Part shown: piece after piece, positions 1 through 5,528 of the stretch
How the letters are laid out: each line of letters opens with the position of its first letter
Position numbering within the stretch: the stretch's first letter is position 1
Assembly: GCA_014729665.1 (NCBI GenBank)
Contig: WJJO01000258.1
Coordinates: forward strand, 1-5,632
Direction: 5' to 3'
From: Caldifarciminota bacterium
Lineage (GTDB): Bacteria; Hydrothermota; Tepidihabitantia; B3-TA06
Length of the DNA: 5,632 nucleotides
Notes under the pieces: generated by a model
Seen by the model: the letters and a program-made list of their open reading frames with translations, nothing else
Told to the model about the DNA's origin: nothing
Databases searched by the model: none
Position numbers and translations under genes: made by a program

Positions 1-1308
1 GGTGAGGAGGCCTTTGAGTCCTTAATCACGGTCCTCAGCAATGGAACGGATTATCAAAAGATCCACGCAGCTGAAGCACTGGGTGATATAAAAGACCACA
101 GAGCCTTGCCCCATCTAATTGCCAATCTGAAGGATGATAATCCAAGGGTTAAGGCAAAGGCGGCCTCGGCAATAGGTGAGTACGATCATCCCCCGTTAGA
201 GCCTTTACTCGATGCGCTGAACGATGAAGACACTTACGTCCGGTACACCCTCGCAGAAGGGCTGCAGAAGATAGGAAAACCTGCGGTCAGACCCCTTATC
301 GAACGCCTCGATGCGGGTGAGGTGAATACAAGATGCGGTGCGGCGTTAGCCCTGGGGATGATTCGTGACAAAAGGGCGGTTGGACCGTTGACAAACGCCA
401 TCGAACAAGATACCTCTTTCGCAAGGTACGAGGTGGTTAAAGCCCTGGGGAAAATCGGCGACACCATCGCGGTTCCTTTTCTTCTTAATACGCTGGATAA
501 AGCGTACTTCGATCCAGGATGTAATGATTTATTTCTGGCTCAATACACCATGCAGGCCCTGGGCAGGATAGGCGATCCAAGGGCGGTGAAGTTATTGATG
601 GAGGTGTTTAAAAATGAGGATTTTCCTGACCAAAGCAACTCTGTAACAGCCCTGATTCGCATCGGCGCTCCTGCGGCAGGCCCTTTAATCTCTTTATTCA
701 GCGATACCACGGATGAGATTACGGCCGGTTTTATATCCAACATCTTGATTATAATGGGTCTGGAATCGGTGCCTTACCTGATCGAAGCCCTGGATAACGA
801 GAAGTCAGGAGTCAGGTCGGGTGCGGCATGGACACTCGGACGCATCACCGATAAAAGGGCAATACCGCATCTACTTAATGCGCTTAAGGACCCTGAATCC
901 GTTGTAAGGGCAAGGGCGGCCGAAGCACTGGGCAATTTCCGCGACACGGCGACGGTCCAGGCGCTCATCGAAGCGCTGGCAGACGAAAGTCCCCTGGTTA
1001 GGGAAAAAGCGGTGCAATCCCTGGGGTTCACAGGTGACCCGAGAGCGACTCAACCTTTATTCAAGCTACTTGAAGATACAAACCCATCAAAAAGGAGCCA
1101 GGTTATAACCGCACTCGGCAGGATAAGGGATAGGCGGGCCGTGGACCCTCTGCTGCAGGTAATGAAGGAAGATAATAAACTCAAGAAAGAGGCCCTGGAT
1201 GCCCTGGTATATATCACCCGTAAATACCCGGGAGACAGTTACAAGGAATGGCAAAAGTGGTGGAACGAAAACAGGGATTCGCTCCCGATGGAGGAGGACG
1301 AATGGTAA
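1..1308 (+). CDS. HEAT-repeat protein, 5' end cut by window edge
   Basis: The frame is open from base 1 to a TAA at 1306-1308, giving 435 visible residues. The true start lies left of the window; an in-frame TTG at 106 falls inside a repeat and is not a credible start. The protein is almost wholly built of about 13 units of 29-38 residues of the PBS-lyase/HEAT type. Each has the pattern (D)xRAVxPLIxALxDxxxxVRxxAAxALGxIxD, with 'RAVGPL', 'RAVKLL', 'RAIPHL' and 'RAVDPL' marking successive units. Such units stack into an alpha solenoid that binds other proteins; no catalytic motif is visible. The C-terminal tail has a Trp cluster (visible residues W417, W420, W421) and an acidic end. The unit beginning TIAVPFLL is longer than the rest, with an insertion around FDPGCND. 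The gene overlaps the next HEAT gene by 7 bases, so the two are probably co-translated. Family is confident; the partner, and whether the protein is exported, are unknown. Confidence 0.93.
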   Translation, partial: GEEAFESLITVLSNGTDYQKIHAAEALGDIKDHRALPHLIANLKDDNPRVKAKAASAIGEYDHPPLEPLLDALNDEDTYVRYTLAEGLQKIGKPAVRPLIERLDAGEVNTRCGAALALGMIRDKRAVGPLTNAIEQDTSFARYEVVKALGKIGDTIAVPFLLNTLDKAYFDPGCNDLFLAQYTMQALGRIGDPRAVKLLMEVFKNEDFPDQSNSVTALIRIGAPAAGPLISLFSDTTDEITAGFISNILIIMGLESVPYLIEALDNEKSGVRSGAAWTLGRITDKRAIPHLLNALKDPESVVRARAAEALGNFRDTATVQALIEALADESPLVREKAVQSLGFTGDPRATQPLFKLLEDTNPSKRSQVITALGRIRDRRAVDPLLQVMKEDNKLKKEALDALVYITRKYPGDSYKEWQKWWNENRDSLPMEEDEW

Positions 1309-2573
1309 GCCGCTCAATCCTGTTCCTGACCGTACTTTTGACGGCACTGACACCCTTTCAAATCCACGGGCAGAACGACAGGGTTACAGAACTGCTGGAT
1401 GAGTTCGAAAGCGATAACCCGGAAGACAGAAAATCGGCACTATTCAGTCTATCCAACTACGAGGAAGACCCTCGTGCAGTGGAGGTGTTTATAAAAGCCC
1501 TAGCAGACGATAATTCCGAGGTGCGATTGTATGCGCTTACGAAATTCCCGAAAACGTCCGACCCGCGGGCTATACCGGCAATCGTAGATGTACAAAATAA
1601 CGACGGGGACTGCTTGGTTCGCAGTCAAGCCGCAGAGGCGCTTGCAGGAATAGAAGACGACCGGGCAATAGATGCCCTTATCAATGCGATGAACTCCGAT
1701 GAATCGTTTATGGTTAGAGGAAGAGCAGTTAATTCTCTGGCCAGCCACGTTAGATACTCACGGCATACGGTCAATGAAAAAATCCTGAGCGCATTATGCA
1801 GCGCGTTACTCGTAAACGATGAACCGTCAACACGACATGCCGTTGCCTGGGCAATGCACGATATAAGCGACCCTAGAGTGGTCGAACCCTTGATTCTGGC
1901 TTTGAACGACGAAGATATAAACGTACGCAAGAACGCAGCAGAGGCGTTCGGTAGAAGGCGCATAAAAGAACCAAGGGCCGTTGAACCCCTGATTCGAACA
2001 CTCAAAACCGATATCCCTTTCGTTACGACCTGGGCTGCATTCTCTTTAGGAAAGATGGATGACTTCAGGGCTACGGGGCCTTTAATAGATGTTCTGAACG
2101 AGGATTATGAAGTTACCGAATATATCTCCGACGAAAGGGATGAAAAATGGTTCACGGCAGGCGCACTAGGCGAACTGGGTGACCCGAGGGCTATTGAACC
2201 TTTAATACACGTAATGAACAACCACGAAGACGTGGTAATAAGGTGGAAGGCAGCCGAATCCCTTGGAATGTTTGATGATGCAAGGGCGGCCCTGGCCCTG
2301 CTGGATGCCTCCGTAAGCGAGGTAGAGGGCCTTGGAAACGAAGCAGTATTCGCTCTTATCGATATGGGAGAACCGGCACTGGAACCCTTGAGTACAGCAC
2401 TAAAGGACAAAAAAAGGGATTTTGAGGTTCAGTTATGGGCAGCCTCGATAATCGGAGAGACTTCTAAAGATAACCCTGAACTCGAATCCTATATGAAACT
2501 CGTTGAAAAGTGGCATAAGCAAAATAAAAGGAAGATTCAAAGGTACTCCAGGAGACATTCAGAAGAGCGCTAA
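1302..2573 (+). CDS. Exported HEAT-repeat protein
   Basis: This encodes 423 residues from the ATG at 1302. That start is chosen because GGAGGAGGA lies at 1290-1298 just upstream, and because translation from it begins with a clear signal peptide: MVSR, a hydrophobic stretch ILFLTVLLTAL, then a likely cleavage near IHG/QN (about residue 23). In-frame upstream starts would bury this signal. The mature part has about 11 HEAT/PBS-lyase-type units ('PRAVEVFI', 'DRAIDALI', 'PRVVEPLI', 'PRAVEPLI', 'PRAIEPLI'). Two units are long, around residues 145-180 and 243-283. The protein is probably periplasmic or surface-facing, acting as a protein-binding solenoid; no enzyme motif is seen. The basic tail from about residue 391 contains KWHKQNKR, which resembles KWWNENR at the end of the upstream protein, so the two are probably tandem paralogues. 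The ATGGTAA overlap with the upstream stop suggests translational coupling. Family confident, role unknown. Confidence 0.93.
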   Translation: MVSRSILFLTVLLTALTPFQIHGQNDRVTELLDEFESDNPEDRKSALFSLSNYEEDPRAVEVFIKALADDNSEVRLYALTKFPKTSDPRAIPAIVDVQNNDGDCLVRSQAAEALAGIEDDRAIDALINAMNSDESFMVRGRAVNSLASHVRYSRHTVNEKILSALCSALLVNDEPSTRHAVAWAMHDISDPRVVEPLILALNDEDINVRKNAAEAFGRRRIKEPRAVEPLIRTLKTDIPFVTTWAAFSLGKMDDFRATGPLIDVLNEDYEVTEYISDERDEKWFTAGALGELGDPRAIEPLIHVMNNHEDVVIRWKAAESLGMFDDARAALALLDASVSEVEGLGNEAVFALIDMGEPALEPLSTALKDKKRDFEVQLWAASIIGETSKDNPELESYMKLVEKWHKQNKRKIQRYSRRHSEER

Positions 2574-2616
2574 ACCTCTGAGGGTTAAACACCTATTAAC
2601 TCCAGTATTATCTTAA

Positions 2617-2644
2617 CCTGCGGTTTAGAAGTACTCACCGCGGG
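2617..2644 (+). other. Hairpin downstream of HEAT operon
   Basis: CCTGCGGT (2617-2624) pairs with ACCGCGGG (2637-2644) over 8 base pairs including one G-U, around a 12-base loop. No T run follows on either strand, so it is not a standard intrinsic terminator by itself. It may protect the 3' end of the HEAT transcript or help the terminator further downstream. Structure seen, role inferred. Confidence 0.45.
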
Positions 2645-2656
2645 TAAAACGAAGCA

Positions 2657-2698
2657 TCGCTCTGGGTCCCCGCGATAACGCGTAGCGAGACCGTGGGG
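2657..2698. repeat. Palindrome-rich intergenic element
   Basis: This short stretch holds several overlapping self-complementary pairs: TCGCT (2657-2661) with AGCGA (2684-2688); CGCG-ATAA-CGCG (2671-2682); and CCCCGCG (2668-2674) with CGTGGGG (2692-2698, one G-U). They cannot all form at once. The density of nested palindromes resembles REP-type intergenic elements, but only one copy is present here, so a dispersed-repeat identity is a guess. Confidence 0.45.
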
Positions 2699-2725
2699 TA
2701 TTTATTAGGTGTCCCCGCATTTTTT
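2693..2725 (+). terminator. Intrinsic terminator for the HEAT operon
   Basis: GTGGGG (2693-2698) can pair with CCCCGC (2713-2718; five Watson-Crick pairs and one G-U) around a 14-base loop, followed after one A by six Ts (2720-2725). This is the arrangement of a rho-independent terminator and is the first good one downstream of the second HEAT gene. The long loop makes it weaker than usual. Its upstream arm is also claimed by the competing hairpin 2668-2698. Confidence 0.55.
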
Positions 2726-2753
2726 CGAAGTAAAATTTTGGGTTGTAAATTGC

Positions 2754-2781
2754 TTGCAAATCATAGAGATTTGAGTAAAGT
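2754..2781 (+). promoter_or_regulatory. Candidate promoter of rubrerythrin gene
   Basis: TTGCAA (2754-2759), a 16-base spacer and TAAAGT (2776-2781) match the sigma-70 layout, with four of six bases matching in each hexamer. Transcription would start near 2788, leaving a leader of about 30 bases with the AAAGGAGA ribosome site (2805-2812). The match is modest alone. It gains support because three other promoters in this window have the same 16-base spacing and TAAANT box. Confidence 0.5.
2757..2773. promoter_or_regulatory. 17-base dyad inside the rubrerythrin promoter
   Basis: CAAATC and GATTTG form a perfect inverted repeat with 6-base arms around the 5-base centre ATAGA. The dyad overlaps the end of the -35 box and runs through most of the spacer, where a bound repressor would block RNA polymerase. 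It does not match the PerR or Fur consensus as I know them, so the regulator is unidentified. The dyad is seen; the operator role is inferred. Confidence 0.4.
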
Positions 2782-2817
2782 TATTGAGAAATATTCAAAA
2801 CAACAAAGGAGAAAGAG

Positions 2818-3393
2818 ATGGCAAGCCTAAAAGGAACCCAGACGGAGAAAAATCTCCTCAACGCGTTTGCCGGAGAATCTCAGGCCCGCAACCGGTATAC
2901 CTACTTCGCTTCCAAGGCACGCAAGGACGGCTACGTCCAGATTTCTGAGATATTTACCGAAACCGCCAATCAGGAACGCGAGCACGCAAAGCGCTTCTTC
3001 AAGTTCCTCGAGGGCGGAACAGCCGAGGTCTCGTGGGAGTTCCCGGCAGGGGTAATAGGCACCACTCTCGAGAACCTGAAGGCCGCGGCCGCAGGTGAGA
3101 ACGAGGAGTGGACCGAGATGTACCCGGGATACGCCAAGACAGCACGGGAGGAAGGATTCGAGAACATAGCAAAGGTGTTCGAGGCGGTGATGGTTGCCGA
3201 AAAGCAGCACGAGAAGAGATATAACGACCTGGCGGCCAACATTGAAGCCTGCCGTGTATTCAAGAGAGATAAGAAGGTAGTCTGGCGCTGCCGCAACTGC
3301 GGATACCTGCACGAGGGCGCCGAGGCCCCGGAGACCTGCCCTGCCTGCGCACATCCCCAGGCGCACTTCGAGCTTCTGGCCGAGAACTGGTAA
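2818..3393 (+). CDS. rbr: Rubrerythrin (di-iron peroxidase with rubredoxin domain)
   Basis: This is a cytoplasmic, NAD(P)H-linked peroxidase that reduces hydrogen peroxide to water in anaerobes, taking electrons through its rubredoxin-type iron site. The 191-residue length is normal for the family. Residues 1-145 form the ferritin-like four-helix domain and keep the di-iron ligands: E20 (GESQARNRY), E53 and H56 (ExxH), E94 and E97, and E128 and H131 (ExxH). Residues 153-191 form the rubredoxin-like domain, with C158/C161 (CRNC) and C174/C177 (CPAC) for the FeS4 iron. No key residue is missing. The ATG at 2818 is set by AAAGGAGA six bases upstream and by the classic MASLKGTQTEKNL beginning. 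The gene appears monocistronic, between its own promoter and the terminator at 3457-3483. Codon use is G/C-ending (Glu 20 GAG to 6 GAA), unlike the HEAT genes, which suggests high expression. Confidence 0.98.
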   Translation: MASLKGTQTEKNLLNAFAGESQARNRYTYFASKARKDGYVQISEIFTETANQEREHAKRFFKFLEGGTAEVSWEFPAGVIGTTLENLKAAAAGENEEWTEMYPGYAKTAREEGFENIAKVFEAVMVAEKQHEKRYNDLAANIEACRVFKRDKKVVWRCRNCGYLHEGAEAPETCPACAHPQAHFELLAENW

Positions 3394-3401
3394 TTATTTA
3401 C

Positions 3402-3433
3402 CCCCACAAAGCTGCATTCGCACCTTTGCGGGG
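3402..3433 (+). other. Hairpin directly after rubrerythrin
   Basis: CCCCACAAAG (3402-3411) pairs with CTTTGCGGGG (3424-3433) with one A-C mismatch. TGC (3413-3415) and GCA (3420-3422) can extend the stem so that only ATTC is left as the loop. No T tract follows. It probably acts as a 3'-end stabiliser or backs up the terminator 24 bases downstream. Confidence 0.55.
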
Positions 3434-3456
3434 ACCCCGAAAGAAGATTTTATAGT

Positions 3457-3483
3457 GCGGATCTTAATGATCCGCCATTTTTT
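3457..3483 (+). terminator. Intrinsic terminator of rubrerythrin
   Basis: GCGGATC (3457-3463) and GATCCGC (3469-3475) form a perfect 7-bp stem with the 5-base loop TTAAT, followed by CA and six Ts (3478-3483). This is a textbook rho-independent terminator for the plus strand. On the minus strand the bases after the stem are not T-rich, so it is unlikely to stop the converging gene efficiently. Confidence 0.88.
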
Positions 3484-3525
3484 AATCGTAAGTGATTAAC
3501 TCGAGTTGAGCCTTAAAAACTAGAA

Positions 3526-4212
3526 TCAGAACATCACGTACGCCGCAATACCGGGCGATACGTAGTCGAACGTAGCCGGTATGCCGCAGGCAAGGTTGGC
3601 TGAGAACCAATCTCGAGGTTCCCAGCATACCCCTGGCCAGAACTCGCAGAAAAGTTCACTCGCACCCAGATCAAAGAAGGCGTTAAGCTCTGCATAGACT
3701 GAGAAATCGCCTCCCAGAGGGAGTTCCGGCGAGAAGAAACCTATTATCATCCCGGGACTATCAAACGGGAAGTATGTAAAAAGATTGCCGTGCAGCTGCC
3801 AGAATCCGAAGTTCCCGGTAACCAGGGCGCCGGGACCCACCGCCCACGAACCATCAGTGCCGGTCGGAATATAGAAGTCGAGAACCGGTGCGAATACGAA
3901 ATGATCCCGGGCTACCACATCCTCGTAGCCAAGGGTTGCATACCTGAACTCAATCATTGCGTCCGAAAGAGAGAAACCATTGACTGTGACGTCGGCGCCG
4001 AGCATCAACGTAACGTCAAAGTGCGGTATTACACCGTACCCGGCCCACAGGGTCGGGATTGCCGAGAAACTGCCCTGGAAAGGGACCTGAACCGGGGTCG
4101 TCAGCCCGACGAAACCTGAACCCCGGGGTATCGTGTATGCCGGAAGCGTGTTGAACGGGGCCGCGGTCATTGCCGTAAGTCCCAGAATCACGAGAACTAT
4201 GATTTTACGCAC
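3526..4212 (-). CDS. Exported protein, probable outer-membrane beta-barrel
   Basis: This 228-residue protein is not recognised at the family level. The start is GTG (4212-4210), chosen because GGAGGA (4221-4216) sits three bases upstream and translation begins with a signal peptide: MRK, hydrophobic IIVLVILGLTAMTAA, cleavage somewhere around residues 17-25. The mature chain is rich in Gly, Phe, Tyr and alternating polar/apolar stretches (for example HFDVTLMLGADVTV, SVYAELNAFFDLG), with turns of the N/D-G type. It ends in the aromatic pattern AAYVMF, as barrels recognised by the BAM machinery often do. The length would suit about eight to ten strands. Three cysteines (C189, C196, C209) lie near the end. 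No catalytic motif is visible. It converges on rubrerythrin and diverges from peroxiredoxin, so its role in oxidative stress, if any, is unclear. The exported nature is well supported; the barrel fold is inferred. Confidence 0.82.
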   Translation of the reverse strand: MRKIIVLVILGLTAMTAAPFNTLPAYTIPRGSGFVGLTTPVQVPFQGSFSAIPTLWAGYGVIPHFDVTLMLGADVTVNGFSLSDAMIEFRYATLGYEDVVARDHFVFAPVLDFYIPTGTDGSWAVGPGALVTGNFGFWQLHGNLFTYFPFDSPGMIIGFFSPELPLGGDFSVYAELNAFFDLGASELFCEFWPGVCWEPRDWFSANLACGIPATFDYVSPGIAAYVMF

Positions 4213-4266
4213 CTGTCCTCCATAGTTTAATCAGTAATCCTATCTGCACTGACACTCTATCATTCA

Positions 4267-4294
4267 AGTTTATGGGTTTTATTAACGTTTGCAA
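4267..4294 (-). promoter_or_regulatory. Candidate promoter of the exported barrel-like gene
   Basis: Read on the minus strand: TTGCAA (4294-4289), exactly 16 bases, then TAAACT (4272-4267). The start would fall near 4260, giving a leader of about 48 bases before the GTG at 4212. It has the same spacing and TAAANT box as the other promoters in the window and lies back to back with the peroxiredoxin promoter, 28 bases separating the two -35 boxes. Confidence 0.5.
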
Positions 4295-4322
4295 GTTTAC
4301 TGTTATTTAGAATCGTTCTTAC

Positions 4323-4350
4323 TTGACAATAGCCGGTTTCACATTAAAAT
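4323..4350 (+). promoter_or_regulatory. Promoter of peroxiredoxin gene
   Basis: A perfect TTGACA (4323-4328), 16-base spacer and TAAAAT (4345-4350, five of six consensus bases) make this the best sigma-70-type promoter in the window. The start should be near 4357, leaving a leader of about 80 bases. An imperfect dyad (ACATT 4341-4345, AATGT 4361-4365) straddles the -10 box and the start site and could be an operator. The left part of that region resembles half of a PerR box, but the right half does not, so PerR control is not claimed. Confidence 0.7.
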
Positions 4351-4436
4351 GATTTGTATAAATGTAAAGAGCTCATCTGTCAGGGCCGATTCGAAACAAT
4401 TGGAAACCCTTTAAAGAAGATACGTTAGGAGAAATA

Positions 4437-5126
4437 ATGTGCGAGGATAAAGACAAACCGACCAAGCCATTAATCGGCGAAAAGGCGCCCGCATTCACCG
4501 CACTAACCACCCAGGGCGAGATTAAGTTTCCTGATGACTACGAGGGCAAGTGGGTGATCCTTTTTTCCCATCCGGCGGACTTTACCCCGGTCTGCACCAC
4601 CGAGTTCATGACCTTCGGCTCGATGCAGGAAGAGTTCCGCAAGCTGAACACCGAACTCATCGGGCTTTCTATCGACAGCCACTACTCACACATCGCATGG
4701 CTGCGAACCATCAAGGAGAAGATTGAATACAAGGGAATGAAGAATCTCGAGATCAAGTTCCCGGTCATAGCCGATCTTAAGATGGAGGTGGCAAAGGCGT
4801 TCGGCATGGTTCAGCCCGGCGCGTCAGACACCCAGGCCGTGCGCGCGGTGTTCATAATGGACCCCGAGACAAAGGTTCGCTGCATCCTCTACTACCCCCT
4901 GTCCAACGGACGCAACATGGACGAGGTCAAGCGCATCCTCGTTGCAATGCAGAACTCGGACAAGAACGGCATAGCAACCCCTGCAAACTGGCAGCCCGGC
5001 GACGACGTAATAGTACCTCCGCCCGGCTCGTGCGGGGTAGCCGAGGAACGGGTAGGCAAAGCCGGCGACGACTACTACTGCCTGGATTGGTTCATGTGCC
5101 TTAAAAAGGACCCGGGTAAGAAGTAG
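4437..5126 (+). CDS. Peroxiredoxin, Prx6-type with C-terminal cysteine pair
   Basis: This is a cytoplasmic thiol peroxidase that reduces hydrogen peroxide and organic peroxides. In its 229 residues the active-site motif PADFTPVC gives P46, T50 and the peroxidatic C53, and the active-site Arg is R136 (QAVRAVFI). HPADFTPVCTTEF, GLSIDSHYSHIAW and VPPP mark the Prx6 subfamily. The tail YYCLDWFMC holds C215 and C221 with the same spacing as C207 and C213 of the Aeropyrum pernix thioredoxin peroxidase, so it probably resolves through the C-terminal cysteines rather than working as a pure one-Cys enzyme. C2, C149 and C199 are further cysteines with no role I can assign. The ATG at 4437 is fixed by TTAGGAG (4425-4431). 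It is monocistronic, with its own promoter and terminator, and shares G/C-ending codon use with rubrerythrin. The natural reductant is not encoded here. Confidence 0.97.
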   Translation: MCEDKDKPTKPLIGEKAPAFTALTTQGEIKFPDDYEGKWVILFSHPADFTPVCTTEFMTFGSMQEEFRKLNTELIGLSIDSHYSHIAWLRTIKEKIEYKGMKNLEIKFPVIADLKMEVAKAFGMVQPGASDTQAVRAVFIMDPETKVRCILYYPLSNGRNMDEVKRILVAMQNSDKNGIATPANWQPGDDVIVPPPGSCGVAEERVGKAGDDYYCLDWFMCLKKDPGKK

Positions 5127-5140
5127 GCTGTAACCGTATA

Positions 5141-5175
5141 TTCCCCCTTATCAAGGTAGATAAAGGGGAATTTTA
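5141..5175 (+). terminator. Intrinsic terminator of peroxiredoxin
   Basis: TTCCCCCTTATC (5141-5152) pairs with GATAAAGGGGAA (5159-5170) over 12 positions with one mismatch, around a 6-base loop, followed by TTTT (5171-5174). It starts 15 bases after the stop codon. The short T run makes it a moderate terminator. The hairpin is also the left part of repeat copy A. Confidence 0.7.
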
Positions 5176-5188
5176 AATCAAGGCCGGT
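5143..5188. repeat. Diverged direct repeat, copy A
   Basis: This 46-base unit starts CCCCCTTAT and ends AAATCAAGGCCGGT. By eye it matches copy B (5271-5320) at about 38 of 46 positions, with about four inserted bases in B. It contains the peroxiredoxin terminator hairpin. Its last part, AAGGCCGGT, is repeated at once with an 11-base period (5180-5190 and 5191-5201). Confidence 0.7.
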
Positions 5189-5270
5189 TTAAGGCCGGTC
5201 TTGACTCTTTGTCTAAAACTATGTGGGACGGGTAGAAGTGTCTGCCTTTATAGCCAAAGGGTTTGTTCGC

Positions 5271-5320
5271 CCCCCTTATTAAGGGGAAATAAAAAGGGGG
5301 ATTTGCAAATCAAAGCCGGT
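5271..5320. repeat. Diverged direct repeat, copy B
   Basis: This is the second copy, in the same orientation and 128 bases after copy A. It contains a perfect hairpin CCCCTTA-T-TAAGGGG (5272-5286), a G5 run able to pair instead with the same C run, and the perfect 10-base palindrome ATTTGCAAAT (5301-5310). C-run/G-run inverted repeats of this kind are typical of small non-autonomous intergenic repeats. No terminal duplication or transposase is visible. Confidence 0.65.
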
Positions 5321-5528
5321 CTCTGATCCGTTTTTAATATTTACTAAAGATAGAATCAAACAACGAGGTGTGATTGAATCTTATAATCTTCAACCGAATG
5401 AAAGCGAATAGATGGGCTTCAATCATGCAATCCTTGAATCTTGATGTCGGGATCTATAACCTTTTCAGGTTCAGTCACCGTTCGCGATCACTTCTCCTTC
5501 AACCGACTCTCCGTTTTAAACCAGCGGC
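5321..5528. other. Intergenic stretch without a convincing gene
   Basis: No gene with normal coding features is seen. A weak stem (CGGTC with GATCCG, one bulge) precedes TTTTT (5331-5335). A minus-strand hairpin AACCT-GAAA-AGGTT (5471-5458) has a GNRA-type tetraloop. Two short frames exist, plus 5398-5532 (44 aa, no ribosome site) and minus 5426-5334 (30 aa, with AGGA four bases before its ATG); neither resembles a protein I know. The stretch could hold a degenerate gene or a small RNA. Confidence 0.4.

Noticed and set aside
106..108. TTG as the start of the first HEAT gene
   Set aside because: The same frame is open to base 1 and the residues before it complete an earlier HEAT unit, so the gene continues left of the window.
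1248..1301. Upstream in-frame start for the second HEAT gene, adding 18 residues
   Set aside because: It would lie deep inside the first gene and put a polar leader in front of an obvious signal peptide. The ATG at 1302 has a strong ribosome site.
2827..3366. Minus-strand open frame of 179 codons antisense to rubrerythrin
   Set aside because: It is a shadow of a strongly codon-biased gene. The sense frame has every rubrerythrin motif, and the antisense product has no recognisable domain and no ribosome site of its own that I could support.
3790..4119. Plus-strand open frame of 109 codons antisense to the exported barrel-like gene
   Set aside because: Its composition is unlike a folded protein, it has no signal or domain, and the opposite strand encodes a complete protein with promoter, ribosome site and signal peptide.
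4351..4436. Possible riboswitch in the 80-base peroxiredoxin leader
   Set aside because: Only a weak AGGG/CCCT pairing and small palindromes are seen. No known riboswitch motif and no terminator or ribosome-site sequestering arm could be traced.
5143..5320. CRISPR-like array formed by the two C/G-run repeats
   Set aside because: There are only two copies. They are diverged, their spacing is 82 bases, and no cas gene is present.
5451..5490. tRNA-like fragment around GGTTCAGTCACC
   Set aside because: It has no acceptor, D-arm or anticodon stem, and the T-loop consensus GGTTCRA is not matched with a proper stem.
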